A DNA stretch of 64,000 bases from Saxidomus purpurata (Eukaryota > Mollusca > Bivalvia > Venerida > Veneridae), in contig JAFMSR010000003.1 in assembly GCA_022818135.1 (NCBI GenBank), forward strand, positions 11,004,251 through 11,068,250, in the 5' to 3' direction. Positions 44,781 through 58,074 of the stretch are shown here, one piece after another. The notes under the pieces were generated by a model. The model saw only the letters and a list, made by a program, of their open reading frames with translations, was not told the origin of the DNA and ran no database searches. The stretch's first letter is position 1. Every line of letters starts with the position of its first letter. The position numbers and the translations under genes were made by a program.

Positions 44781-47700
44781 CTGCAATAAATAGCAAAGAT
44801 TTTGATTAAAATTGAAATGTAATTAGATCCGGCTTATCAAGTTTTCTAGTTTACTCTATTGTGTCGCATCATTTAGCCAACAAGAAATTATTTAACTCTG
44901 CTGTATATCATGTAAAATTATACAAATCATTATTGGTGTTAAGACGACCCATTACTACGACCAAACTTTTGTATCATCCGTGGAATAACTGGTGTATTTC
45001 TGGAAATATGATAGCATATAACATATTTTACTAAATATAGTAAGTTTTGTATAGAGAAAACATGTTTTATCTGTCCTCTCGAAGTCGTATCTGCACGCGC
45101 AGAGCGATTATCGCATTATTGCTATTAGAAAATCTGAACGTGCAAACGTGACGTAATTTTATGTCAAAAGAAAACATTGGAGTCGTACGATTTTATATGA
45201 AACATACACTTTAACCTAAGAGAGAAAAATATGAGAAAAGAAATGGTTTATGGTTTTACATAAGTATGTATTATACACAGAAAATGGCTGAGCATTGCCT
45301 TTGAGAGATAATCGCCCTGAAGCCCTCGGGCAGTTATTGCATTACCGGAGCGATACTGCTTAGTCATATATTATTATCCTTCATATATATTCTTGTCGGG
45401 GTATAACACCTCGTATAGCCTGTTTGATTTGATATAATACGAGCAGCGATTATTTCAAGACATGAGATTTCGCGGCTATTTAATTTCGCGGGAATGAACT
45501 GACCGCGAAAATCGCTAAACTTAGATTGCGCGAAATCATTTCTTGGTTTAGTAACTAATTTATGATAGCGCAGATTTATGTGAAAGACAAAAAAAGTTAA
45601 ACTACATGAATTGTTATCAAAATATAGCTGTTATTTATAAATAATTAAAAGACGATACCCATAGGAGCCCCCTCCCCCCAAAGGTTTTACCTTCGTATGA
45701 TTCCGTTATACTCTCGTAATCAGGCGATCTTGGTTTTCTTTTGTCAATATTTCAATCTGTGACTTGCGATGATTTTTTTTCGACCCGAAAGCAAAGTACA
45801 GTATGAAATTACGTCATCAGTTCAAGCCTACGTCACTGAGACAGTAATGTTTTGGTCGCCATTTTTTGTAGCGTAAAGATTGAGATTTCGGTTCAATTTA
45901 TAACTTCGGCTAATTGATATGACACAAAATAAGGATAAAATAATATAATTTTATTGAAATAGAATTTCACTTTATTTTAGTAAAGACGATTGAAATATTA
46001 TATGAACATGATAGAAAATGGCATTTGTTTTCAGATTTACCTCTGACCTTGCGGTATTCCAGAGACTGAATTTGTACATGAGTGTACAGTCGTTAGTTCA
46101 GAAAAATATATTAATTTGAAGAGTACTGATAAGTGTCCGTAACGGTGTTTTTCATATTAAAAAAAAAACGACATTCCATTGGGATACATTGAAAAGGAAC
46201 TTGACTGAAATGAGATCTTATGTCCGTAACCTGTTTTGTCTGGGAAGAAACGAAAGCAATAGCAGCATTAATGTAAATTTTACTGTCTCTGAATATGGAT
46301 TATTTTTTCAAACGATTTGTACAGTGCTTACAGTCGCCGTTGACGCTAGCCCAGTCGGCATTTTGTTTTGAGTGTAAATTTTTACAGAGCTTCTGTAGCC
46401 AATCACAAAAAGGCCAAAACGATAATGCTCCAAATGGGAGTAGGTATATACTGGGTTCTTGACCAATCAGAATCAATCAAAGTTATCTGCGGTATAATAA
46501 TAGTTTGTGAGTGCTACTTGAAAGTCATCATAGAACTAACACCATCTCACTTGACCCGGTCCGTCTCGACGAGACGGTATTGCAGTAGGATTGTTCTATA
46601 CAAACAGCGATGAAGTTGTAATGTAAAGTTGCTGCTTGATTAACTTCAAATAGCGAAAGATATATGGAATACCTTCTTTAACTTTGACTACAATGTGATA
46701 AGATTGTGCCTTAGTGGAATACCGAAAGAAGCAAAAACTAATCAAGATCGTGCTCCAACACTCCAACATAAGTTGTTATAGAGCTCAAGACTGCTTTCAG
46801 AAGAGCTGACAAACGCAACAGAAGGATCCAATAGAACTATTCAATTACTTTCTGCATATTTCAAGACTTTCAATTGAAGATCAAGTGATATTACTATATA
46901 ACTTAAACAATTTGGCATCAACGAAACACTTACAATTAGTAAAGTTCATGTCGGGACAAGAATGTAAGTTTATTTTTGCAGTATTGTGTAAGTTTTATAA
47001 TGATTTGAGCGAATGATCTACTGTGAACAAGTTTGAACTAAGAGCTTAACCACGGGCATACAGATTTCTTTCTAATATGACTTGACATTACATTATACAC
47101 GGCAGCATAGCCTTTAACAATGTGGCTTCAGCAATGGATAAATGAACACAAAGTAAATTGAAGATCTGTGACAAAATTAATACTAAAGAAAACTCAGATT
47201 AACAATAGGTATACATGTATAATAAGGAATAAAGGCTGCATTTTTGACAGAATATTTGTAGGTATATTATAAAATGATAATCACAAACCATTATCAATTC
47301 TGACATATCAATACAAACAAAATGTAGTCGCTCACTCGCGGAGGAACAAAACTGAACTGAACGATTACATTAAATGTAATTGGCGTCAGGTGAAAAGGGT
47401 TCTTAAAATCATCAAATTGTGATATTTTCAACGCCTGTCACTACACGTTCAATCATATATCCCGCGTACATGGTTCACGGTAAGTAGATTATTGTGATTA
47501 ACCGTAAACAAAAGTCAAATATGACTGCATGTAATTGTTTTCAAATAAAAACATGGTGTAGCACACAGTGTTGAATGTATGTCAAGCAACTCCACAATAT
47601 ATATGAAAAATGTTAATAAAAATATTCGGTTCTAAAACTTTTCAGTTCCCTTAAATTGTTTTGTATTTATTGCCAACAATATCCGTTAAACTAACTTAAG

Positions 47701-48838
47701 TTAAGACATTTGCTATTTGTAGACGCTGTAAGTTATGTATTTCTATTACCTCCCTTTCTTTATTTTAGAATTTGCATCTGGAACATGTATTGTCGCTATA
47801 TAAAGATGAGACAAGGCCACTTCTTTTTTTATCTTTTGGTATAAGATTGTTCTTGAAAAGTGTCCATCGGCACGTCGAAAAAAAGATCTGTACATTACAC
47901 TTTTTTCCATCACCCCCAAAAAAAAAAAGACAACTGAAATGTAATGTCATCTGAAACTTTTACAGCTTGCATGCGATTTGCACAATTATTCCCAAAACCT
48001 ATGTTCTCAACTGAGAGTTTGTGTATGCTTGATAGTGGGTCCGGGGTGATATGATGTTTTTTGTCCAGACTTCATGTGACTGTGTTCGAGTACGGAGAAA
48101 TAACGCGTAACTTCGCGGGAGTAAAATCACGGCATTTGTAGTGGTTTTACAGAAAAATGGACGGGTTAACAGGACATTAAATTTAAATTGATTATATATT
48201 AAATTTGAATTGATTATTTACGGTAGAAATTTGTATACACATGAATTGTCTGTGAGTTGTAAACATATCATATTCAAAAATATTTGCCGACCGACGTACA
48301 TTTGTATAGCGTGTTCAATATATTGTATCACTCAAAATAAAACTTACTCATAACATTATTTATTGCAAACTAGTATTTTTATAATTCAAAATTATCAGAC
48401 TATCGTCTAGAGCTACTTGGTACATGTCTCAAACTGTCAAAATAGCTCGGTCTTTTTAATGCCACGTGCTTTCACTAAGATCAAACGTCGGTGCGCCTTC
48501 TTTGATCTCGTGACACCTGCTACTTCATCTTTTATAATCTTTACGATTAAACAAATTTGCAAAAACATTATTTCATTCGGCAATAGTTAGAAGAAAATTG
48601 TTACTGTGAAAAAAAAATCGGCTTTGACTGTTACTGAAAAGTAGCACAATAAATGACAACAAAACGGACTCGCTGAAATGCCGCATTTTTCTTTAAAAAG
48701 GAACGTTTTGTTTTAAATATTCCTAACAGTTGAAACTTTTAAAATTTTGATTGAAAAATACTTTTCGCAATCACTATGTGTTTTCAGTATTATAGTGGAA
48801 TAAAAATGCATTTCTAGAACACTTCTAAAGGAATTTTT
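44781..48838. other. Long stretch without a supportable gene
   Basis: Expected to hold upstream exons of the lectin-like gene if that gene is real. Possible minus-strand donors at about 45686 (GAAG|GTAAAA) and 46040 (AGAG|GTAAAT) are noted, without convincing open exons. GC-richer GCGATTATCGCATTA and GACCGCGAAAATCGC words near 45100-45540 look repeat-derived. A C-run lies at 45669-45679. Confidence 0.35.
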
Positions 48839-49897
48839 AACCAGGTTTTCCGAAGGAAAAATCCTGGTTATTAGATTGAGGTAAGGGCGGGCGGGCGTAA
48901 ACAGTTTCTTCTGCGCGCAACTCCTCCTACATTTCTCAACGGATTTCAACCAAACTTTCACAGAAGTATTGTCATGAAGTGCCCTGGCGCATATTGTCGG
49001 GGTTTTGTGATTTGGTCATTTTTGACAGAATTATGGCCCTTTGTTTTTTTTTCACATATGTAATTCTTCTGTGCGCAACTCCTTCTACACTTCTCAAGGG
49101 ATTTCAACCAAACTTTCACAGAATTATTGTCACCAAGTGCCCTGGCGCATATTGTCGGGGTTTTGTGATTTGATCATTTTTGACAGAATTATGGGCCTTT
49201 GTTTTTTTCCACATAATGTAATATATATAGAGAAATACTCTTCTGTGTGCAACTCCTACATTTCTCAAGGGATTTCAACCAAACTTTCACAGAACTATAA
49301 TTGTGAACTAAAGAATTTTGAATATATAATGTTCTGCCCCTGGTTGTCCGTCCGTCCGTTAGCAATTTTGTGTCTCCTTATTTAAGTATATATAAAAGGG
49401 AGAATACTCTGTTATTATAAAAGGGAGAATACTCTGTTATTACTGTCTATTTTTAGAATAGATTACCAGTCCTGTATACTTTGGAGTATTCTGTTACAGT
49501 AAGATGACAAAATTTCTCATGAGACCAGCGGTTCAAACCCCACACAGAGCAAATTTTTTTCTTTTATTTTTTATAATTTTTGCCTGAATAATGGCCCTTT
49601 GCTTTTTTTTCCACATATGTTATATATAGAAGAATACTGTCACGTGCCCACTTCCTCCTACATTTCTCAAGATATTTAAACCAAACTCTCACAGAACTGT
49701 TGTCATCAAGTGCCCTCGTGCATATTGTCTGGGTTTTGTGTTTGGATCAATTTTGCCTGAATTATGGTCCTTTGCTTTTTTTACACATGTAATATTTAGA
49801 AGAAGACCTTTGTTTCTTTTTCACATTATGTATATCTACTGACTTTAAAAACACATTTGCGCTCGGCCAGCAGACTGGAAAATGAAAACCTGGTTTT
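48839..49897 (+). mobile_element. Element family F with AACCAGGTTTT hairpin ends
   Basis: The 5' end forms a hairpin AACCAGGTTTTCC-GAA-GGAAAAATCCTGGTT (two-base bulge). The 3' end carries GAAAACCTGGTTTT at 49884-49897, the inverse of the 5' end. Core units with ATTTCTCAAGGGATTTCAACC and AAGTGCCCTGGCGCATATTG recur at about 48935, 49090, 49262 and 49662. A TCCGTCCGTCCG run at 49345-49357 is internal and inverted, so a second element may be fused here. The inner part 49420-49560 has a B-box-like CAGCGGTTCAAACCCC. Confidence 0.7.
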
Positions 49898-50203
49898 GTG
49901 ACAATTTCCTGTCACTTGTTCAATGTGTTTTTAACCAAGAAAGTTTGTTCTATAGTGATGTGCTAGGATAAAAACGGTCAGTTTCAAAATTAAAAGATTA
50001 AAAAATTTATATCAGGGGCCTCGTATAATCATTTTGGGGCCAAAAATAGCACAAATTTAAAAAATAGAATAAAAAATAGCCTAATGTTTTGTTGAGGGTA
50101 TATTTTTGTGTCGCCCTTTAATATTTGTCTGTCTGTTTGACAACGAGGTGGTAAGGTGGCTTTTAAATCCGTTTTCTTCGGATCTAAAAACTGTCACATT
50201 TAG
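49898..50203. other. Non-coding spacer
   Basis: AT-rich, nothing recognised. Confidence 0.4.
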
Positions 50204-50956
50204 AGCAGCGGTATTGTATTTCGGCCAATGAATTATAGACTTGATTGCATTACCAGTAATTTATACTATTCTTCGGCTGCCCATGATGTAAACGACGCCA
50301 GATTTAGATTGCTTGAATATAAAAGTATTGACATGGAGGCCCGTATGCTAAGCAATAATTTGTTGTTTACTGGTCACCCAGAAATGATGTCTGGTGGGTG
50401 ACGACTGCATTACGATCGTCTGAAACTTGACACTAAATCAATTTATATCACCATGGCGTATCGTGTTGGAAAGATGCAGACCATCCGTTCTCGTGCTTTT
50501 GCAAACCCGAGGCCGCGTCATCGTCCTATTCTGGTCTCGTTTAGCAACCCATATATTACCGATACGATTATGGGCAATGCTTTCATGTTGCAAAACTCCA
50601 ACTTTGGCATATCACGCGACTATCCAAGGGAGATCCGGGAAGCTAGACAGGAGCTATGGCCGGAGTTTAAGGCTGCTTCACAGATTCCTGTGGAACCCGA
50701 CCAGGAGTTACTTCAGGACAGCGGCTCAAATTCCGGGAGCGACACTGAGGCCGATTTGCCCTCATCCGGTCACCCCGCAACTAAGGCGGATTTGGGTCCT
50801 GCAACTTCCTCACAAGGGGGTACCTGCTTGAGATCTATGCTCCTTTTCAGCAGAGAAATTCGACCCAGTCCGCGGAGGCCGAAACGGAGATGGAGAACTG
50901 GGACTGTGATGACTAGGGAGGTGCGGGTATTGTGTACTTTTGTGACGAATGTATAA
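50204..50956 (+). pseudogene. LINE ORF1 remnant (RRM-type nucleic-acid-binding protein)
   Basis: The first part, 50228-50401, reads LLEYKSIDMEARMLSNNLLF then TGHPE and stops at TGA: a coiled-coil end followed by the first strand of an RRM (NNLLFTGHPE). After a frame shift, 50453-50956 gives AYRVGKMQ, RPRHRPILVSF, NAFMLQNSNFGISRDYP and REARQELWPEF, the C-terminal domain pattern of L1-like ORF1 proteins, then a Ser/Glu-rich tail (QDSGSNSGSDTEAD). The protein would coat LINE RNA. The N-terminus is missing. The stop at 50954-50956 overlaps the ORF2 start. Confidence 0.7.
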
Positions 50957-53900
50957 CTTATTAAGTTGTAGTAAAGAAACTGTTTGTAAACATTTTAGGT
51001 TAAACTCAGTTACAGATGTAAATAGTCAAAAAAGCTTTGCTAAGACTGGTGAAAATGTTCTATTTCATGTACATGTATCTCAAAGTGTCTCGAATAGTGG
51101 AAGTAGTGTAGATTTCAAAACTAATATAAAAATTGGAAGTTTAAATGTGTGTGGACTTAAAACAAGACTTGAATATCCGGAATTTGTAAGTATGGTCGAA
51201 CAGTTTTCAGTAATGTGCTTAACCGAGACAAAGGTTGATAAATTTGATATTTTCAGTATACCTAATTATACTTTTTTCTCAAAACCTAGGGCTGAGAAAT
51301 TCAAAAGAAAATCAGGCGGTATTGGCTTTTTCGTACACAACTCTTTAGTAGACCACGTTAAAATTAAAGAATCCAATTGTGAATACATTTTTTGGATTAA
51401 GCTCCATTTAAAGAGTCAAAAAGAAGATTTTGTAATTGGATCTATGTACATTCCTCCCGAACAGCCTCGATTTTTTTACTGAAGATGAATTTTTCGAATT
51501 CGAAAAAGATATTAATTTAAAACGTAGCCAATATGAATATGTTTTGGTAACAGGTGATGCGATTGCTTATTGCAAATTTACCGGATTTCTTAGAATTTGA
51601 CGAGTTTTTGTCTGAATTTTTAATATCGACGACGAAACGCTCAGTCAGTTAAATGCAACTGTTGTTTATTAAGCTTGTATCCTGTGAGTGTTCAAAAGTA
51701 AATAAAATCGTTCGGAAATTCCTTGAAATATGTATGCAAAATAATCTTCTTATTCTGAATGGAAGAATGGGCCATGATAGGAATGTTTGCCAATTAACCT
51801 TTCGCGAATGTTCAGTTATTGACTATTCCTTGTCTACTGTAAAAGTTCTACCGTTGATATCTGATTTTGAAATAACAGAACTAGATCCATATTTATCTGA
51901 TGGTCACTGTTTGTTAAAAACAACAATAACAGTTCCGGAAATACCAAAGCAAGACAGCTGTATTAAATCTACACCCGAACCCCTCCCACTCATAGCGCCT
52001 AAATGGCAAGACAGTAACAAAGATACATTGTAACTAACATTAACATGCAAATGATGAACGATATTCATTCATCACTTAGAAATAGGCAAGAAATCGATAT
52101 CTACTTATTAATAGTACCACTGAGCAAATCTCTGAATTATTTTCTCAGTCGGCAAATGCAAGTTTTCAAAATAGTAAACATAACAGTTCCTCTAAATATG
52201 CAAACTACAAAACGAAGTTACCCTGGTACGGGCCCCATTGTAAAAAGGCTCGTAACCGATACAATGTTGCACGAAAAACATACCAATTACACAAGTCTGA
52301 CCTGAATAAATGTAGGTTAAAAGTGGCCAGCAAGAATTATAAACAGACGATGAATACATATATAAATAAACATCGATTCAAGAATGAACGGAAATTGCGT
52401 GCAATAAACTCGAATACTTAACAGTATTTCGCATAAGAAGTCCGAAAAATACCCGAGCGTGTCAGATTTATATGATTATTTTAAAGACGTGAATTAAAAA
52501 AAAACATGACAACGATGAAAACTTACATTTTAATGATACTCTTGATATTGTAATAAATAATGATTCTAGTCTCAACAGGTCCATTACGGAGGCAGAAATA
52601 AATAAAGTTATTCTTCAAACTAGTAATGGTAAAGCCGTTTCAAAATTCGATAATATTAGTAACGAGTATTTAAAAAGTACAAGGTCAATAATGACTCCCT
52701 TATACTGCACACGGTTTAATTTAATTCTGGAATCTGGTATCTTACCTGATTCCTGGTTAAAGGGGTATATTGTCCCAATTTATAAAAACAAAGGATCCTC
52801 ATTAGAACCTTGTAATTACAGACCAATTACAATATTGAGCTGCTTAGGCAAAATTTTCACTGCTGTTTTAAACAACAGAATACAATATAATACACGAATT
52901 TTTATCAGATAATAATTTACTACAAGAAAATCAAGCTGGATTTCGTGCAAAATACTCAACTTCCGACCACATATTTACGTTACATGTTCTTATCGAAAAA
53001 TTACGTTCTGAAAAGAAGAAACTTATGTGCTCCTTTATTGATTTTTCTTCCGCTTTTGACTCTTTATGGCGTGTAGGTCTTTGGAAAAAATTATATGAAA
53101 TTGGTGTTACGGGCAAGGTTTACAATGTTATTAAAAGTATGTACTCTGACATAAAATCATGTGTTTTAGTTAACGGACAAACATCAGCTTTTCCCCCCAG
53201 TTTTTCTGTTCGTCAGGGAGAAAATTTATCGCCCGTTCTCGTTTCTATCTACCTGAACGACCTAGAATTCAGATAACGGTATTCTACTAGATATCCATGT
53301 CAATGATGCAATCTTTTACTTAAAACTACTCGTACTGCTCTACGCAGACGATAAAGTTATCGTTAGTGATAATGAGGTCACCTTCCAACTAAGTCTTGAT
53401 AATTTTTACTTATATTGCCAAAAGTGGAAACTAAACATAAATTATTCCAAAACTAAAATCATAGTTTTCGGTAGCAATAAACCCAGTAAATACTCATTTT
53501 ACATTAACGATCAAGTCATAGAGATAGTGAAAGAATATAAATATTTAGGTGTAATGTTTTCTGCTTCAGGAAATTTTCTCACATGTAAAAAATACGTGGT
53601 CAAACAAGCTACTAAAGCTATGCATTTGTTGTACATGAGAATAAATAATCTCGACCTGCCAATCGACCTCCAGTTAAAACTCTTTGACTATACTGTATTA
53701 ACCATTCTTACATACGGATGCGAAACATGGGGATACGAAAATTTAGAAATCACTGAAAAACTGCATGTAGATTTCCTTCGCAAAGTAACAAAAACGCGGA
53801 AAAGTACCCCCAGATATATGTTGTACGCGGAGTTAGGCCGTTATCCCATCGATATTATCGTTAAAACTCGAATGGTAAAATTTTGGAATAAGTTAATTAT

Positions 53901-54511
53901 ATCCCATGAATCTAAAATTGCCCATGTGTGTTATAAGTATATGCTACAATCAAGTCATAATTTCAAATGGATTTCCTTCGTTAAGAAAATTCTGGACTCC
54001 ACTGGTAACTCATACATATGGTTAAACCAACGGAATATACAAGGTTATCATATACACACGCTTGTTAAAGATGTACTAATTAATCAGTTTAACCAAGAAT
54101 GGTCGTCAAGTTTATAAGTTTCAAATAAAGGTAAAATGTACAATTCTTTTAAAAATTCTATTCAGCTGGAGAACTAACTTACTGCATTACCAAGTTTACT
54201 AAGATTGTCATTATTACATTTTCGTACAGGTAATCATAGATTCCCGGTGGAAACAGGACGTTGGTCTCGGTCATTTGTTCCGTATGACAACCGTAAATGC
54301 CGCCTGTTTTCTTTAAGCACGCTTGCCGATGAATTTCATTACCTCATTGAATGCCCTTATTTCAGTGAAAAGGTCAAAACTCATCCCAAAAAGATTTTAT
54401 ACAAGGCCAAATATCATCAAATTTAAAGCTTTGTTATCAACTACAAAATCACACACCCTTCAAAATCTTAGCGTCTTTGTCAAAATGTTAATTGAACATT
54501 TTAGAAGATAG
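50949..54511 (+). pseudogene. LINE ORF2 remnant: AP endonuclease and reverse transcriptase
   Basis: The endonuclease starts KIGSLNVCGLK (catalytic Asn), then CLTETKVD (catalytic Glu), GGIGFFV, VIGSMYIPPE, and after frame breaks SVIDYSLST and SDGHCLL (the terminal SDH-like motif). The RT follows: NISNEYLKS, WLKGYIVPIYKNKGS, NYRPITILSCLGK, FIDFSSAFDSLW (motif A), RQGENLSPVLVSIYLNDLE, YADDKVIVSD (53341, both catalytic Asp kept), WKLNINYSKTKIIVFG and EYKYLGVMFS. The C-terminal part has ILTYGCETWGYENLE and LHVDFLRKVTKTRKSTPRYM. Breaks occur near 51480, 51600, 52033-52690, 52912, 53275 and 54117. In ORF1/ORF2 the ATG and stop overlap by 8 nt. Catalytic residues survive but the frame does not. Confidence 0.88.
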
Positions 54512-54756
54512 GCAATTATACTAACTGTCTACTCACATTTTTGTGCAATCAAGCCTTTTTCCATGTACTGTTTTTAAATTTTAATCCATACACTTTCACA
54601 ACACGTTTCTTTTGTCTCTGTCTGTTTTATATTTGCGATTTTGATTGAAATAGATATAGAAATTACTTAAACTGATCTTAAATATAATGAAGAAATACAA
54701 CACTTCAAATACAGTTAATCTGCACTGTTACACAAAACTTTATGAATGACATTCCA

Positions 54757-55655
54757 TAGAGGATAATTGTTGGTTTCGGTGTAAGATCACGTTTTATTTT
54801 ATGTTTTCCAGTGAATTATAGAGTTTTCTCAGTGAAATAAAAGTGATAATCCACAGTTTTGAAACAGTGGATTACCATTTTTATTTTTCACTGTTTTTGC
54901 AATCTTTAACCCGGATTGACGTCAAAAAGTATACCGAGCGTAATTAATGCTGGAAACCATGCGACGATGACGTCGTTTAAATGACGTCATTTGCGCTATG
55001 TTTTCTGATGACGTTTCCCGCGATTTTCGATATTTTAAGAAACAAACTCAATAAAAGTAGAGTTTTAACCATAAAATAAACAGAAAAATTGTTGTTATCG
55101 GTGTAATATCACGTTAATTTCACTCGTGAACACCAAAAGTTGTTATTTTCACTCGTGGCTGCGCCACTCGTGAAAATATCACTTGGTGCCCACTCGGTGA
55201 AATTATAACGTGATCTTACACCAAAACAACAATTATCCTCTATATAATTTCACCGAGTGGGCACCAAAAGTGATATTTTCACGAGTGGCGCAGTCACGAG
55301 TGAAAATAACAACTTTTGGTGTTCACGAGTGAAATTAACGTGATATTACACCGATACCAACAATTTTTCTGTTTATTTTATGGTTAAAACTCTACTTTTT
55401 ATTGAGTTTATTTCTACAAAATATCGAAAATCGCGGGAAACGTCATCAGAAACAAGCGCAAATGACGTCATTTAAACGACGTCATCGTCGCATGGTTTCC
55501 AGCATAATTACGCTCGGTATACTTTTGACGTAAATCCGGGTTAAAGATTGCAAAACAGTGAAAAATAAAAATGGTAACCACTGTTTCAAAACTGTGGATT
55601 ATCACTTTTATTTCACTGAGAAAACTCTATAATTCACTGGAAAACATAAAATAAA
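54757..55655. mobile_element. Giant palindrome inserted in the LINE 3' UTR
   Basis: Left arm 54793-55207 and right arm 55243-55655 are inverted copies, about 415 bp each and about 95% identical by eye. The loop 55208-55242 is itself the inverse of the segment just left of the palindrome (GGATAATTGTTG...GGTGTAAGATCAC, 54760-54790). A related motif (GGTGTAATATCACGTTAA) recurs inside each arm. Arms contain TGACGTCA, CACTCGTG repeats and GGATTATCACTTTTATTTCA-like ends. No coding frame. It may be two head-to-head MITEs or a foldback element. Confidence 0.85.
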
Positions 55656-56052
55656 TAGTAATAATACGCACGCGTTTCACGATTTTCATTCTAGAAGGCT
55701 AAATTCTCCTAACCTTACAAAAATAGCATTATCATCTGACCCAGCTTACAATGTTTTCATTGTCTTCATCGTTTTCATAGTTTCAAATATTTGTATTTAT
55801 ATGTTGTATTAATTAACTGTTACCCAACAATATGTATTTGAATATGTTTTTTCTTTCTGTAACCATGACAAAATAGAGGTAGTAAGCAATACCCATCAAT
55901 ATACATGCATGGTATAAATGACATACTAGTTCAAAAAACATGCTCTTACCCACCATGTATGTTTTTCTTACATTTATTTGTGCACATGTTATTGCAAAAT
56001 ACTATTATTTTGTAATCTGTGTCTATCAATAAAGTTTATGTTGTTGTTGTAT

Positions 56053-56991
56053 TCGACTTCTGACAAGAAGATTATGTGTTCGATCCCCATTTGTGTGTTC
56101 ACGGTAGTGTCTTTAGAAAAGACACGCGCGTTCTAAACGGTCTATTATTATGTCTGTTCCTTATGAGGTTGAATCAGCCCGAAGCGAGTCTTGAGAGTTT
56201 TCACAATCGAAAATAAAACAAATATTATTAAGTAGATACAACGCCCGTAGTTAAGATATCATTTAATAATTGTTTTGTATTCAGGAAATGATAATATCAT
56301 AACAATGCCTTTTTGTTTTATTTAAATAGTAGATCTTTATCGTTTTTGGAGACTGAAATCCGAAAACGTCGTTTAGCAACTTAATAATCATAATTTTATT
56401 TCTTATCTGAGGATGACAATGATGATACCAATGAATAATGACGATCAGTGACGCATAATGTAAGCTATGATAACATATATTGTTTCCACTATTTCATAAA
56501 TGGTTAAAGCAAGTACTATGCTAAGTCACATTTCCTTCCCATGTTAAAATGCATTTTGACTTAACATTGAGAACAAAAGCGAAATAACTTGTAAACGGAA
56601 GTCACGCGACATGTGTTTCGCTATCCGCACAGCTGTTTCACTAAAATCAGAAAGACTGAGTTCAGTCTATTTCAAAACATCATGTCCATTCAGTAAGATC
56701 AGTTTTTTTTCAATCTCTATACTTTTTGTCAAATTTCCATTTATTTTATTGCAGCCTAAGCCAATAACTGTTTAACAGAAAGAGAGGTGTTAATCTCCGA
56801 GTGCATCAACAAATGCTTACAAGAAAGTCAAAGACGAAAATTTGTCACCGTCAGTCAGGCGTTTCAATTATGAATGATATACCTCTATAATAATAGTTAG
56901 ATGCAGACTCTCAGAGATATATTCTTTTTTATAAATAGACCACGAAACTGTACGTTCTGGACCACAGCCTTTACATAGTATGAAAAACTAG
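56053..56991. other. Non-coding stretch
   Basis: Just after the LINE tail, TTCTGACAAGAAGATTATG plus TGTTCGATCCCC resemble the 3' half of a tRNA, so the LINE may have landed in a tRNA-derived repeat. No other feature. Confidence 0.4.
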
Positions 56992-58074
56992 AACTGTCAC
57001 AAGAGTGACGAATTATACCCCCACAATACAGCTTTGTCACAGAAGTATGGCAACCATAAGAAAGGAATGGCCACAAGGACATACATTTCAGTTATTATAC
57101 AATAAGTTGTGTAAATGTATTGTTTTAATAGCACACAAAATATGTAAGGTTGGAAAGTATGGATTATTATTAAATTTAATAGGTTTATTTCAAACATGTT
57201 AATATCACTAACCTCCCTATCAAATTTCATGATCCTAGCCCCAAGCGTTCTTAAGTTATCATCCGGAAACCGTTTAACTGTTCCGAGTCATGTGACCTTG
57301 ACCTACAGACCTCAAAGTCAAACCTGACCTGTATTTCATGATGTTACACCTGTGTACCAAAAATTATTTCAATAGGTCAAGCCTTTCATGAGTTATCATC
57401 CGGAAACAGTTTTACTGTTCAGGATCACTGTGACCTTGACCTTTGGTCTAGTGACCCCAAAGTCGAACTTGACCTGTATTTCATGATGTTACAGCTGTGT
57501 ACCAAAAATAATATAAATCGGTCAAGTCGTTCAGGAGTTATCATCCGGAAACCGTTTTACTATTTCGAGTCACTGTGACCTTGACCTACAGACATCAAAG
57601 TCAAACTTGACCTGTATTTCATGATGTAACACCTGTGAACCAAACATTATTTAAATCGGTCAAGTCTTTCATGAGTTATCATCCGGAAACCGTTTTACTG
57701 TTCAGGGTCACTGTGTCCTTGACCTTTGACCTACTGACCCCAAAGTCGAACTTGACCTGTATTTTCTGGTGATGCACGTGTGTACCAAAAATTATTTAAA
57801 TCGGTCAAGTCGTTCATGAGTTACCATCCGGAAACCGTTTTACTGTTCAAGGTCACTGTGACCTTGACCTTTGGCCTACTGACCCCAAAGTCGAACTTGA
57901 CCTGTATTTTTTTATGTTGCACCTGTGTACCAAATATTATTTAAATTGGTCAAGTCGTTCATGAGTTATCATCTGGAAACCATAAATCCAACAGACCGAC
58001 CGACCAACCGACAAGCTCACTCCTATATACCCCCCCCCAAAAAAAAAAACTTCGTTTAGTGGGGGTATAAAAAG
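56992..58074 (+). mobile_element. Pearl/Helentron-like element, family G
   Basis: Begins AACTGTCACAAGAGTGACGA, with GTCAC-AAGA-GTGAC as a hairpin (56996-57009), then ATTATACCCCCAC. The 3' end has GACCGACCGACCAACCGAC, then ATATACCCCCCCCC...GTGGGGGTATAAAAAG; ACCCCCAC near the start and GTGGGGGT at the end are inverted. Core units of ~142 bp are marked by ATCCGGAAAC at 57261, 57398, 57543, 57681, 57825 and (as ATCTGGAAAC) 57971, each with TGTGACCTTGACC and GACCTGTATTTCATGATG. Confidence 0.8.

Larger units (their letters stand above)
50204..56052 (+). mobile_element. Broken APE-type LINE with ORF1, ORF2 and TGT-repeat tail
   Basis: ORF1 remnant, ORF2 remnant and a long 3' UTR lie in order on the plus strand, ending CAATAAAG...TGTTGTTGTTGT (56024-56052). 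A 3' simple-repeat tail and 5' truncation inside ORF1 are typical of target-primed retrotransposition. The 3' UTR was later interrupted by the palindromic element at 54757-55655. The clade is uncertain (Jockey/I/CR1-like group); phylogeny would settle it. Confidence 0.8.
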
